NCBI GenBank assembly: GCA_011800155.1
Contig: CM022378.1
Coordinates: forward strand, 1,922,001-1,986,000
DNA: 64,000 nucleotides
Origin: Flammulina velutipes
Taxonomy: Eukaryota > Basidiomycota > Agaricomycetes > Agaricales > Physalacriaceae
Reading direction: 5' to 3'
Shown here: piece by piece, positions 33,765-46,011 of the stretch
How the letters are laid out: every line of letters starts with the position of its first letter
How positions within the stretch are numbered: position 1 is the first letter of the stretch
Notes under the pieces: generated by a model
Database searches by the model: none
What the model was told of the DNA's origin: nothing
Seen by the model: only the letters and a program-made list of their open reading frames with translations
Made by a program: the position numbers and the translations under genes

Positions 33765-34141
33765 GACGACGAGAGACTGGAGGGAAGCATGTAAGGAATG
33801 CTGGACATTTTATACAAGGTGCAATATAAATAGCGCTCCGGTCGGTTAGGGCGCTTGGATCCTGCGCGCAGGGATATGATACGACTTTTAATCCTGACTG
33901 TCGGGGTTCAAGGAGAATAACGGCTAACGTTAGCGGCAAGTCCCGATCAAAACGTGAACGTGGCGTATTCGTTAAATAATTGCTCGTTGAAAGGAATGCT
34001 TATCGAATTGATTGATAATTCTCAGTGATTCTTATTGTATGGAAGACCTACAACATTCGAATGCGGCGTGGCGCTCACCGATCAACGCGTCAGTTTTGCG
34101 CGGAATGCCGCCGGCACATAAACTTTCGAATTGAATCCATC
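33765..34141. promoter_or_regulatory. Divergent promoter between P450 and sirtuin genes
   Basis: About 380 bp separate the two divergent ATGs. No coding exon or specific binding site is recognised. Confidence 0.5.
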
Positions 34142-35332
34142 ATGTCCTCTGTTTCCACTGCTGATCCTTCGACTGACATTGACGCCTTCTGTGATGTTCT
34201 GGCGTCCGCCAAGTGTGTTGGAATTCTATCGGGAGCGGGACTGAGTGCTGGTTCAGGTGATTGAAAATTCTGGACCTTGACTTTGTACGTTACAGGGGAT
34301 GAGGGCGCTCTACTCACCACCGACAGGTATAACCACTTACCGTGGCATTGGCGGACAGTGGAACACGACCGTAACGAAGTCTTTCCCTTCCTATTTGTCA
34401 CCCTCATTGATACAATCTTCCTCTAACGTAGGATCCATTCTCAGTGGTATCTATCATAGCTTTTCATGAAGCCCCGGGCAGAGTATGGGCGTATTTTCAT
34501 CCTCGAAGAGACGAGTAAGTACTTTTGTCGCGTTTCATACCTCCCTCCCCTGACCTTGCGTGCGCCACGTTAGGTGTATGATCGCTACTCCGAACGCCGC
34601 TCATGTCGCTCTGGCCTCTCTATCTGCACCTTCAATTCGCCGACGTCTTCTACCTTCATTGTCCGATCCCACGAAACCTCCATTACACGCGACACAGAAT
34701 TTTGACGGATTATGCCGTCGTGCGCTCGATGACGTTGTCAAAGAGCACGAAATTCCAAAGCTGGAGAAGGATGCTGCGTATGAGCGTCTCGTTGAGATGC
34801 ACGGTTCTGCGTACCGGATCATCTGTACGCAGTGCAAGGCGGTGAAATGGACGGACGAGACGCCTTTGGCTGATGTTTTCCGTCATGAACAACCAGAGGG
34901 CAGCGAGATTCCCGTGGAACAGCTACCTCGATGCGGCGGCTCGACCTGGGCGGGCTCAAATAGGTATGGGCAATGCGGCGGTCTGCTACGTCCTGGGGTT
35001 ATTTGGTTCGGGGAGGTTCCGGAGTCGCAGGGGGAGGTTGTGAGGGTGATGACGAAGGTGGATGTATTGCTCGTCGTGGGTACGAGCTCTTTGGTGTGTT
35101 TTCTATTGTTGTTGCGTGCGATGTATTCGTGACTGATGGCGTACAGGTCCATCCCGCGGCATCGTATGCAAAGACGGTGAAGAATAATGGAGGGAAAGTC
35201 GCTATTTTCAATTTGGGACCTGCCCAAGGCGACGATGAGGCCGATTTTGTGTTTCATGGGAGGTGCGAGGAGACGATTCCGAAGATTTTCGAGCGATTAG
35301 GACAATTGAACGATGAGCGCCGTATGAGATGA
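34142..35332 (+). CDS. Sirtuin, class III (SIRT5-like) NAD-dependent deacylase
   Basis: Five exons, 34142-34256, 34327-34370, 34432-34514, 34574-35093 and 35147-35332, join in phase to 315 aa. The NAD-binding GAGLSAGSGITTYRGIGGQW, the TQNFDGLCRRA motif, the catalytic His in VEMHGSAYR, the zinc pairs CTQC and CGG...QCGG, LRPGVIWFGEVPE and VVGTSSLV are all present. Class III (SIRT5) enzymes remove succinyl, malonyl and glutaryl groups using a Tyr and an Arg in a YHYR motif. Here the aligned segment is WAYFHPRRDE, with the Arg kept and the Tyr replaced by Phe. No clear mitochondrial targeting sequence is visible. A conventional sirtuin with possibly altered acyl preference. Confidence 0.88.
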
Positions 35333-35654
35333 AAGGATCGTATGTGCATGCCTTTGCACGTCATCTAAGTAACCTGTTACCTCTAGACGCTCGACTGTTT
35401 AAAGTCCATCCATAGTGCGTTATCTCTATTGTGTTCATCATGCTACTATTCTGACCTTGAGTGTAACATATAACAGGTTGTACGACTTTCGAAATCATCT
35501 CTAATTTCCAAATCCGTCATTCTAATTCGCGTTGGACACTGCGTTAATATACAATGCACTAATAATACATGTGCGTGCTATTTATTTTTATCATGGGCTC
35601 TCTCATGCCATATAGGCATTGCAAGCGGCATGAAATGTTCCGGACACCTCATGC
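35333..35654. other. Convergent intergenic region
   Basis: 3' ends of the sirtuin and receptor genes face each other. No gene is seen. Confidence 0.5.
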
Positions 35655-37129
35655 CTAAACTTCAGAGATCCTGCGCGAATCGCCGACAATATCTGAGGAT
35701 TTCCTTTCAACAGATAACCGTCGTACGGAAGAACCCCCTTCCAGCTCTTCGGGTTTGATTGTAGTATCATTGTTAGGCGACGCCACACTTGTTTCGTCGA
35801 CGTCACCTGTCGCAAATCCAGACTCGTTTCCCAATGTTGTCTTGAGGTAGTCGTTATTTGCCCAACGAGATGCGAAGACTAGTGATGGTGCGTTCCTAGT
35901 GGAAAGCTATTAGAAATTTGGATGATCTTGACAGATACCAGACTTACCCATTATTCTGAGGCTTTTGGGAACCACAGATCTTCGAGAGTCCGAACCATCC
36001 AATGACCTGCAGGAACGCCGCTTTGTACTTCTTTCTGAACTCTCCCGCCGACCCGTACAGTCCAAAGAACAGAAACGCTCCAAAGATCTTGAACCAGCGA
36101 GATACCTCAAACACCGCCGCATTGAGATTTTCGGGAGGACTGCGCCACAGGATGGCTGGATACTGGTCTATCCGGAGGAAATCGGCGTGTACGTCGTCCC
36201 AACTAACCCAAGGCCTGTAGAAACGTGTATTCGACCACATGATGAAAGACGCGAGGGGTATGGTGCATATAACTTCGGTGGCGGACATAATCATGAGGCG
36301 GAAGTACATGTTTTGGTTCGGGGCGTTGTCTCCGGAGAATACTTCTCGTATGTGTTGGCGACGTTTGTTGATTACGATGAGGCAACGGACTGATTGGATA
36401 GTTTAGCGAACGTAACGTAGGATTAAGCGGAGATACTCACTGCAGTAGTACGCAGAGGCCAGTCCAATGGCCAATGGCCAAGATTGTATGAGAAGAATAG
36501 AAACCCAGGTGTTCGGAATATGATTCGCGCATCCAATGTCCTCGAATATGGAGAATCTATTTCCCGTAGGTATAATGGCTAGCACGTAACAGTTAGGATG
36601 GCATAGATCGTTAACATGAGGTACATACCCACTATCATCTGTAGAATGGGTACGCCCAGGCAAAGCAGTAAATCTGATCTGATCGCTTTTCGGCGATCAA
36701 AGTTAACTGAGGTAGACGTCGCCATCCAGTACAGTCTGCGATTAATCACGAAGGAGCATATTGTGAGAGATACATTTTCGGAGAGGATGATACGCGTAGC
36801 TGGCCGAAGAGGTTAACGGATGCGGAAGAGTGAAGAGACAGAACGCACAGATATCACACCATACTGGGGCCCAATTTATAGCGTTGTGGTTCCATATGAT
36901 GGCATTAATGAAGCTATTAAGGCATGCAAGACCGGTCCAAAACGCATAACAGGATGTTCCGACGTTCCAGGCTTCGATGAACGTTAGAGACAGTCTACAA
37001 GAAATGGGTGGACTCGAATTTACCTCGAAGATAGAACGGAAATGGAAGAGCGCATAAAATGAATGCCACAAAAGAGAACACGATGAACAGCTCGTTCGGA
37101 ACCCATGTGATTTCTGTTCCTACTGCCAT
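35655..37129 (-). CDS. STE3: STE3-type pheromone receptor 1 (seven-transmembrane GPCR)
   Basis: The gene starts at ATG 37129 (exon 1 is 37024-37129) and ends with the cytoplasmic tail exon 35655-35895. Protein landmarks are ELFIVFSFVAFILCALPFPF (TM1), WNVGTSCYAFWTGLACLNSF (TM2), IIWNHNAINWAPVWCDIS, SFVINRRLYWMA, NRFSIFEDIGCANHIPNTW, FRLMIMSATEVICTIPLASF, a conserved YRPWVSWDDVHADF loop, then TM7 (FKIFGAFLFFGLYG). All are hallmarks of fungal STE3 receptors, which detect farnesylated peptide pheromones. The tail ends RRISEV. A second receptor of the same type lies 5 kb downstream and a deletion relic lies between them. Confidence 0.88.
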
Positions 37130-38017
37130 CGTGTGCAGAGAGGGAGGAAGTGGTCAGTGCTCGTCTTCTAAACCTCATGCACTCAGTTTTCATCTTTTCT
37201 ACAGCGCTGATCATCGGTCTAATCCTCCCCAAGTTTGATAGATCATGACACCGACGTCGACGACGCGTATTCAATGGATCTGATACGTACCACACACACG
37301 GCATGATTGCGCTGATCCTATTGCATCTGATCTTCTTCCGTTTTGATCTCCGCGACAGCTAACGACACCAAAGATTCTACTGATTTCTCGCTCGAAGCTG
37401 ACTGTATACTTACATCGAGGACGCATACGCAACGCAACTATTTGCTGCTTGCCAAGGACATCCGCCTCTTCGAGTCCAAACTCTCGACATCACCTTGCCA
37501 TGGTCACACGTCGAATGATGATAGTCCTCCCCTTGATGCGGCGTTGTACAGAAGGCTACTAGCTGCCAGCGACGAAATAAGCGCGCACTGAAGCTCGGAT
37601 GAACATTGACCACATCATTATACTAGGTCTTCTACGACTGATCCATCTTTTCGTCGTCATTCTGACAATCTTTCGTTTCAGCGATCCTTAAGGCTCAGAA
37701 ATCAGCGCTCAGCGCTCACAGATCGAGACTCCTTCAAGAGCGTCGAAGATGATGTACTTACTAGTAGACATGCATATGAAAAATATTCTTGGAATACACT
37801 GACGTTCCCGCGATGTGCGATGCGGAACGCCTTGAGGCGTGCACAGGGACAAGAAAACGCGATTCTCAAAGGTTCAGGCTCTTACAAACATCTCGCATAA
37901 GATGAAGATACTGTCCGTATTTGGTGCGCCAAACTGTGGCGCATTCATCCGGTCCCGGAATGTCTCTTCAAATGGCTTAGTTGTTCTCAAAAAAATCGAC
38001 CTATATACGTTATTATA
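37130..38017. other. Intergenic, no pheromone gene found
   Basis: Lies between receptor 1 and the F-box gene. I searched for short frames ending in a CaaX box and found none that hold up. A tgtggcgcattcatc element near 37937 matches DNA 3' of the F-box gene at 54.8 kb. Confidence 0.45.
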
Positions 38018-39672
38018 TCATACAGAATTAAGAATCAAATCTCCCGTCGTCTCGCGAAGTATAAACAGATCTTTGAATAGATCTTCAAAAGCCACTGGAG
38101 CATCTCTCAGCACCATCTCCTTCGTCTTATCATTCACAGACTTGTTCCAAACATCCATAAAGCCTTCTAGCATTTCTGGGTTATTGAGAATGATTAAGCA
38201 TTTCGTGATTTCCGAGTCTCCCTTCCTGCGATTGATCGTGTAGCGTGATAGAACCATAAAAATGATGTTGAGTTTATAGTTCAACAGCGTTAACGGGCCA
38301 AGTTCCAATCTCTTCATACGAGGGAGGATGACCGGTCCCCCTGAGTTCATCAACTGTCTGAGTACATTCTCCATGGCCCGGTCATCCGAGTCTCCAAGTA
38401 CTAGATGTTCCACATTCGGCGTCAACTGCACGAAAGCAAGGAGGTTCTCGGCCCTCCATGTAGAGTTGGACGTGATAATAGAGAGGTTGGTGAGAACATC
38501 CGGGTGGTAAAGTCTAGGAAATTGGACGTTCATGCACCAGTCGTATCGCAACGTCAGCGTGGCGAGTTGTGGGAGTCTGATGCGGGCGGTCACGTATTTC
38601 ATACAGCTCCTAGTACTTATAAATGGCTTGGTGGACGGCTGTTCAAGGGATAGAGATGATAATCGATTGAACACGAGTGGTTTATCATCGGACGGAGCAT
38701 CATCTACGGCAAGGTTTGAAGATACCTTGGGTATCTCGAAGTGAAGCCCCTCAACCGACGGCATGCCTCGAAGCAAATCCCAGCCAGGCCACGACGACGT
38801 CCTGTAGGATCGAAGGCGATTTACCGGAATTTTGACGTTGGGGCCTGTGAAAGAGATAAGGGCTGAAGCTGAAGAAAATGTTTCTAGCAGATCCGGCTCT
38901 TCCTGTTTGACGGTGAATCTCAAGGAGAGGGACGACAACATATCGAAGCGGCCGGAAAGGTGACGCTTGATTGTTTCCGAGGGCATTTGCAGATCTAAGA
39001 CGCGCACCCTTCGAAGGGCTCGCCGCAGAATACAGAAGATTTCTGGGTAGTCAACGGTGTCTCCTACCTGAATTCTCAACGAGATATCGCACGACCCGGA
39101 CCGCGTTAGCAGCTCCTCGAGTCTGTAGAAGACAAGTACCGGGGGGATGTGGCCGTATTTGTGCATTGGAAGATCCACAAGACACCATAAGCGCCGATCG
39201 GAGACACTGATAGCACGCCACCGACGGCAGACACAAGAAAGCAGCCAGGAAGGGGCATTGGAATCCAGTGAATCTTGCTGAACAGGGTCTAGGGAACATG
39301 GGATGCAGTGACGGAAGATTTCGACGAGAACATCGTCTGGGAGAGTGCGGATAGGGTGGAAGAGTGCATGTATCTTGTAGATGTATGTTTCGGCAAGAGC
39401 TTGTTTGTGCTTCATCGTGTCAAGAGCTTGTTGAGCGATGCTGATATCTCCTTCGAGTTCGGTGACAATGTGGCTATAGTCATTTAACGCATCGTGGAAT
39501 TGTGCGGAATTGGGAATATCGACGGGAGTATCGGAACTGAGTATCTTGTCCAATTGGCTTGCGCTTCGATGCGACTCGAGGCGTTCGAAGTGGCGCAGGG
39601 ATGGATACAAACTTTTCGCCATCAGCGAACGTGGCATAGCCAATAGATAAGAACGTACCTATCGCGTTTCAT
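38018..39672 (-). CDS. F-box protein of the agaric expanded family (copy 1)
   Basis: A 14-nt first exon (39659-39672, MKRD) joins a single long exon (38018-39611) over a 47-nt intron, giving 535 aa. The F-box core is at residues about 90-150 (LPDDVLVEIFRHCIP ... WLLSCVCRRWRAISVSDRRL). The rest is a leucine-rich fold without clear repeats. F-box proteins recruit substrates to SCF ubiquitin ligases. Two relatives at 54.8-58.8 kb have the same short first exon. The substrate is unknown. Confidence 0.85.
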
Positions 39673-40591
39673 TGTGACAGAGTGGCAATGGAAGTGGTTG
39701 AAGGTCAAGAAAGATTTGTCGCGGTGGGAGGAAAGAGAGTGCAAGGCACGAGGTTCGCCACAATTTTATATCGGCCCGAATGATGGTGATCAATATGAAC
39801 AAGGGCATTGCAGTTGCAATTATGGCTAGCATACTTACACTTTCGCACAGAGTCTATGATAGTTGGAAGGTGAAAGCTTCCACCAGCCAGCTCGTTTTGA
39901 AGGACTTTACGAGGTCCCGTCCCAATGTCTGCACGTCTGTCAACAGACGAACAAGGAGGAGCGGCGCAGAACATCAGTAGGGTGCAGACGAGGAAGGGAT
40001 TATGAAAGACGTACATCGCGTCCCCGACAGATCCCCGAGTAGACAGGAAGCAGCTGGCTGGCGGGTTAGCGCACTAAGAATTCGACCTAGGACTTTCCGC
40101 AGGAGAGCAGGACGAGATGTTCAGGACCCGAGACTAACGAGAATTCGCCGACGTGACATCGCTGTGCTACAAAAGTCATTCAGAAGCATGATAAATAAGT
40201 ACAAGGTAACAGACGCACTTGACATTTCGCTCCGCAATTGCCCAGAATTCCCCAGCGTTAAATCAGAGCTCGTTGTATCCGCCGACATTGAGCAGAGGCA
40301 AGAAGAAGGCATATGTCGAGCGACGATGGTGAGAGAGCAACCAGTGGTACCTGCCAAGCAGTACCAAACAAACGCGTCGCGTGAATGATGTGGCGCAACG
40401 CTACATTGTTGTTAGGTATACGGTTCCCAGATATTGAATGCGAGGACACAGAGCCGTATATATACACCTATGTGTACGTCTAGTACAAATCATTATCTGT
40501 AATGCGACACGTTAACACCTTGCAAGCCACACAAGATACCTAAAATAACACCATCATATATCGATCATCTCTGACGTTATACAATCTCCCC
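39673..40591. other. Intergenic upstream of F-box copy 1
   Basis: A segment at about 39739-39790 (ggcacgaggttcgccacaat ... gatcaat) matches 56917-56975 upstream of F-box copy 2. No gene is recognised. Confidence 0.4.
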
Positions 40592-40885
40592 TCAACTGAC
40601 GGTATCCACATTGAAGAAAATTGTAATCTCCCCAGATCTAGTAGCAGCCTCATCGTTGCGCGACGCCACATTCTTTTCCTCAACGTCTACCGTCTTAGAC
40701 TCACTTTCATGAGTTGTCTTCTGACCACCCTGTGTCCGTTTTGTCACATGTGATACAAATACGAGAGAGGGCTATGATTTATCGAACTCACCTCGAAGGT
40801 AAAATGGGAACGGAAGAACACATAAGATGAATGCCACAAAGGATAATGTCGTTTGGGACCATTTATTCTCGAACTCTGAGGACAT
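40592..40885 (-). pseudogene. Deletion relic of an STE3 receptor (first exon joined to last exon)
   Basis: On the minus strand 40885-40792 encodes a start like receptor 1 and its TM1 (SFVAFILCVLPFPFYLR), then a GTGAGT donor. Only 20 bases later an ATAG acceptor is followed by a tail-like frame (PSLVFVSHVTK ... NVASRNDEA ... VDTVS, stop 40592-40594) that aligns with the tail exon of receptor 1 (PSLVFASR ... SVASPNND). All transmembrane exons between are missing. The 20-nt gap is too short to splice. This is an internal deletion of a former third receptor. Confidence 0.75.
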
Positions 40886-42057
40886 GGGAATGTGAGTGAG
40901 AAGGAGGCGCTTCCGCGCTTTGAACCCTTCATGATATGTGTTTTACAGGCATTCATAGAAGCCTGTCCTTCAACAATGTCCAACACTGGCGTATTGGCGT
41001 CCCCAGAAGTTTGTTGGATCTCGATGCAAGTCGGAAGGATGATACGCGACCGCGACTGTTTGCTCTTGCTTCCCAAATACCTGATCACCATGTGTCTCAA
41101 TGGTGGTACACCCTCAAGATATGTCGACGGACAACGGCGAAACACCATGGCCACCTTCGGCGATAGTAAATCTCGCACAAACTCCTTTGCCTTCGAAATG
41201 ATCGCTTTACCGAACTCGCAGGCGCACACACCCCGACCAACATCAACATCAGCACCGTGTTACCTGGAAGCGGCCCGCTGTTTGCATGCGGAATGACCAG
41301 GCTTTAACTTGTGGTACACGACCGCAGGGATTCAATCAGCATTTCCCTTTTCGGCGGGAGGTTATCTTTCTTGTTGTAAGTCCCCCGACTTACGTCGTCT
41401 CCACACTACACAGCCAACAGGCTGCTAGGGCATATTGAGCTGTTGAGTCCTCGGCTCCACTGGCCGCTAGTGCATCACGAAGCCTTCAGCTCCATGTCGA
41501 CATCAAATGATAGAACTCGATATCTGACATAGAGATTATGTCGTTCTCTTCTATATTCTTCTCTCCCGGAGTACCTCAAGATTCCACTAGAAAGAAGCGA
41601 CTAACTCATCGGTGTCACGATGTACTCAAATTTGCTCCTGGCTAATTTCAACGTGCGCAGCGCCATCCGACGTGTTGGTGAATCGAACGGTGTCGTGATG
41701 TTCGTCACAGATTCAGATGGAGACGGCATTCGGAGCATAACGCGTACAGTAGATACCGTGATGCACCAGAGTATTTCTGTCAAGGTGGACCGTCAGATTG
41801 ACCCGAGACCAGATTTCTAGACGATATGACAGCAGAATGTTCTCCCACTGTAGATACGAGTTTTGGAATTGACCCCAATGCAACATTGTCGGCATTCAAT
41901 CTATGAAATCATATACTATTTAGTTGTCCCGAAATGTGGCGTGTCAGAAACTTAGTCCTTCCATCCGCATTTATTAGAATTTGGGAACGTCGACGCATAA
42001 CTACATACACGAAGCATTGAATCAACATTGTTAAGGTATAAAGTAAACCATGTCTGC
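40886..42057. other. Intergenic between the STE3 relic and receptor 2
   Basis: No supported gene. Short open frames on both strands here, such as 41620-41820, lack domains and CaaX ends. Confidence 0.4.
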
Positions 42058-43540
42058 TCATGCAGACATATTGTCTCCGGCATCAAACGACAAGCTAAAG
42101 GATCTCTCAACGGACCTCCTCCATGTGGCGGAATCCTGTATATGCACCTCCAAATATCCAACTTCAGTCACATCGTAGTCGTGCAACGTTACACTTGTCT
42201 CGCTGAGGTCATCGACACCGGACGCAAATCGGGATTCGCTGCCTAACGTTGACTTGTAATTTCCACGATCTTGCCTGGATGCGAATATGAGAGGCATACT
42301 GATGACGCTGTTGAGTGATAGTTAGTATTTATTTGAATAGAAAGTCGAAAATCATTTACCCAGCATTCTCAGACCTAACCTTGTGTGGCGTCGACAGTCC
42401 GAACCACTCCACTACATCTCGGAATGCTTTCTTGTACTTCCTTCTAAACTCTCCTACCATCCCGTATAGCCCGAAAAACAGAAACGCTGCCATGATCTTG
42501 AACCACCGGGTTACTTCGAACCCCGCGGCCAAGGGAAAGGTGTGCCACAAAGCTGCGGGGTACTTGTCCACACGGAGAAAGTCGGCGTGAACATCATCCC
42601 AGCTAATCCACGGTCTATATCCCCGCGTATTCATCCAAATGATGAAGGATGACAAGGGGATGGTGAAGAGCATCTCAGAACCAGTCATAAGCATCAGACG
42701 AATATACATGCTCTGGTTCGGACCACCCCCTCCCGAGTGTACCTCCCGGATGCGTTGACGATATCTGTTCAGAACGACCAGACAGCGAACTGAGACGATC
42801 AGAATCAGCTTCATTGCTAATTGATTACTGCACTTACTGCAGTAGTATGCAGAGGCAAGGCCAATAACCAATGGCCAAGAATTAATGAGAAGGATGGAAA
42901 CCCAGGTGCAGGGAATGTGAGTGGCACATCCAATGTCCTCGTAGATCGAGAACCTGTTTCCCATGGGAACGAGAGCTATACAACGTTCAGTAGCGTACAT
43001 CATCGCGGAAAGATGATGTGCACCTATGATCATCTGAAGAACTGGTACACCCAAGCAAAGAAGCAAATCTGACGTGATGGCTCTCCTACGATCGTAGCGT
43101 AGGGTTATAACAGACGTGGTTGTCGCCATGCAATAGAGTCTGCGATTGATGACCAGGCAGCAAATCGGTATGGATACGTTTTCCGACAGGATGATGCGCG
43201 TAGCTGGATAAAGTGATTAAATCATAGGCGAGAGCGAGCGGAAAGTATAGACTCACATATGTCGCACCAAACTGGGGCCCAGTCAATCATATTGTGGTTC
43301 CAGATGATGGCGTTGATGAATCCGTTAAGACATGCTAACCCGACCCAGAAGCAAAAGCAGCTCGTCCCGACGTTCCAAGCTAGAGTAAAAAGATGAGTTG
43401 CATGCTACGGAAGTCGCAGGATAATTACCTTGGAGGTAAAATGGAAATGGAAGAATACATAGAATGAACGCCACAAAAGAAAAAACGATGAATAGCTCGT
43501 TGGGAGGCCAGCTCACGTATTTCCCGAGATCGATGGACAT
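42058..43540 (-). CDS. STE3: STE3-type pheromone receptor 2 (seven-transmembrane GPCR)
   Basis: Starts at ATG 43540 (MSIDLGKYVSWPPNELF) and ends at TGA 42058-42060 after the tail exon that begins GVISMPLIFASRQD. It shares with receptor 1 TM1 (FIVFSFVAFILCILPFPFYL), FINAIIWNHN, APVWCDI, the NRFSIYEDIGC loop, YRPWISWDDVHADFLRVDKY and WFKIMAAFLFFGLYG. The intron positions are also the same, including a small 44-nt intron after SAYYC. It has a longer tail than receptor 1. A farnesyl-pheromone receptor; with receptor 1 it suggests a mating-type B-like locus. Confidence 0.88.
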
Positions 43541-43757
43541 GGAAGACAAAAGGGAGACGTCCACGAAGGAGCTAGGTGTCCACGTTGAGGACTATCGGTT
43601 TGGCACTCCGATGTGTGGACGATCCTGGGAATGAGATCGCTAGATCTCGCGACATTTACCCTCATGCACGACGTCTTCGCTTGATTAATGCATGTATGTC
43701 ATCAGACTAGAGCGTAGGAAGCAAGATAATGAAATTACCAATATATCACCAAAGCAT

Positions 43758-46011
43758 CTACTTCTCCTTGCACACCCGCTTGTGCTCTTTCCAGTGTGAT
43801 TTCTGGCATTGCCCATCACAGTACCTGGTTACCGTACACCCAGAACACTTCCTCAACACCGCGCTTGGGTTCTTGCACCATGAACATTGGTATAGCTCCA
43901 CGTAGTTCGAGCTGATCTTCGGGTGCATCCTGTGCGTATGGGACTTGCAAGAGTCTTCGCCACCGCCCCCGTCCAGACTCAATCCTTCCATCCAAGCACT
44001 GATCTCTGAGTCGACGCTGCGTGGGTGGTCATGCTCATGGGCATCTTCGTGACGTTGATGGTTGGAGGCGTCCCGCCTGGCGATGATATCTCCCCATTCG
44101 GTAGTTGCAGCCGCGTACAACCTAAGCGCCGTCTCCTGAGTCTGGCGGAGGTAGGTCTTCGGTGGTGGAACGCCAATGATCGTGCTAATCTCATCTGCCA
44201 TCGCTAGCTGCTCACGCGTTCTCTAAAGAGATCCTGATAAGCATCACAGTGCCAGTAGAAAACATATGGATAGATAGATACCTTCAGCTCTTCCAAATCC
44301 AAACTCAGTTCATGACCCTCGATGGCCAGCCGCAGTAAGATGTTCCAACACAGTATATCCTTCATATGTCGGTTATCCGGCGGCGCTTGTTGGATGAATG
44401 TGCGGGAGTCTTCAAGTGCGCTCATCAAGAAAGCTGTTCCCTCCTTCCATGCCTGGTCCCCATGCTCCCGCACACTTTGCAGTATCCGGATGCCCAGCTC
44501 CCCGGCGTTCTCGACTGCGTGCTGCATCAGCTGGAACCTCAGGTACGGAGTGGTATCGCTGCACTTGAGTCCCTTCTTCGATGCCCGCAGACCAGGCTCT
44601 GGCTCGCCGGTGAGCGAGAGCGCATACTAGTAGTACGCGCAGTTCGGATTGCGTGCGAAGGACTTTTCGGCCATCTTGAACGCAGCTGGGAGTCGGCATG
44701 GCGTGATTAGATACTTGATATCGAGGATATCAGCCTTGTCCAATTCGGCGCGATTCCCTTTGGCACGGATGACTTTGGTACAATGGGGAAGTGATTCATC
44801 CCACATGGAGAAGGGAAGCCCAACGTCGATCTCTTCGATGGCTCCAGTTGGAGGGTTTACGGTGTCAAACGCGCCTTTGGAGATTCGGTACCCAGGATGA
44901 GATCCACGAGCTTCAGACCCAACGCGTACAGGTTCTTGTCCTGTGCGCATTGCATCATCGCGGTTCTGAACTTGACGGAAGTTTGGGGGTGCTGACTGTG
45001 TCGCAGCGTTCGATGCCGTAGTTGACCATAACTTCCCGGATGCGGAAGGGGAAGCCGCCATTGACAGCATTCGGGAGTTTGGATGGATCCAAGAAGTTGG
45101 TGTCTTCCTGCGCCCCGGATTCGATGAAGGGAGACAAGACCCGCGATGCATGTTGCCCGGTAGACCCAGTCTTTGCTGCGTAGACCGGCTACCAAGAGAG
45201 AGATGGGAGAAGGATGAGATCTGCATGCACCCGCACAGTGCAGAGAGGCGAGTGAGATGAGTTTGGTTCCATGGTCTATGATGTGTGAGGATGCCTCTAG
45301 CACGCGACACGTTGTAACTACGGCCATGATGATGTGCATGTCGAGGGACCTGAAGATAGCGAGGCCGGAGGAGTATCTTCGAGGAAGGTGACAGGAGGTA
45401 GCGAATGCGACAGAATGGTGACCACGAGCTCCGCGCCAACGATATCGTCGGGGGAATCTAAGATGGTTTGTGCAAGGAAGTTGTCTTCACGCGAGACTTC
45501 GATCTTGACATCTGCGCCGCCATGGTGCGTGATGGCAGAAAGGGAACGGAGGATAAGATGGCGCCTCGCAGAAGGGGTATGAGTCGTTTCAAGAATCCTT
45601 TGACGCTATCAGTCGGAAGCAACTGCTCGGATTTTGGAAGGGACGTACCTCTCGCAAAGAGTTTGTTGCGAAGGACAACATCGGCGCACATTTGGGCGTA
45701 GATACCAACGATGCTACCGGCGACCTTGTCATCGTTTCTGTGCGCCTCGTAGGCGCTGTCTAGTCGTCGATAGATAGCGTCGAAGTCGGCATGAACCTTC
45801 TTGAGCCCGCTACGTGTCGAAAGGTCTAGTGCGGAGTTGAGCGAAGAAGTAAATAGTGCAGCTGAAAGGACGTACCTGGTATATTAAAAATACGGCATGC
45901 TTCGTCAATAGCAGCTCACCATCCCTCGGCATTGTCAATCTGCCCAATGTATTCTTGCGGAATTCGTTTTGAGGAGGAGGAAGGCTTCGATATGTTGCTT
46001 CGGCTGCTCAT
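43758..46011 (-). pseudogene. Degenerate MYND zinc-finger protein of the agaric family
   Basis: The C-terminal MYND finger is intact (YQCSWCKNPSAVLRKCSGC, RYCDGQCQKSHWKEHKRVC, 43758-43880). Upstream the order of conserved segments of this agaric family is kept: KKVHADFDAIYRRLDSAYEA, LSAITHHGGADVKIEVSRED, SLDMHIIMAVVTTCRVLEAS, GAQEDTNFLDPSKLP, FRTAMMQCAQDKNLYALG, VGLPFSMWDESLPHCTKVIR, LRFQLMQHAVENAGELG and APPDNRHMKDIL. The frame is broken by TGA (45916-45918, EGW*AAIDEACRIFNI), TAG (44627-44629) and about five frameshifts. Neighbouring genes are intact, so assembly errors are an unlikely cause. A late pseudogene, possibly transcribed. Confidence 0.85.

Noticed and set aside
35760..35780. CaaX-like end C-G-V-A-stop suggesting a pheromone gene
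   Set aside because: It lies in the receptor 1 tail in another frame and an upstream stop leaves no precursor-length frame.
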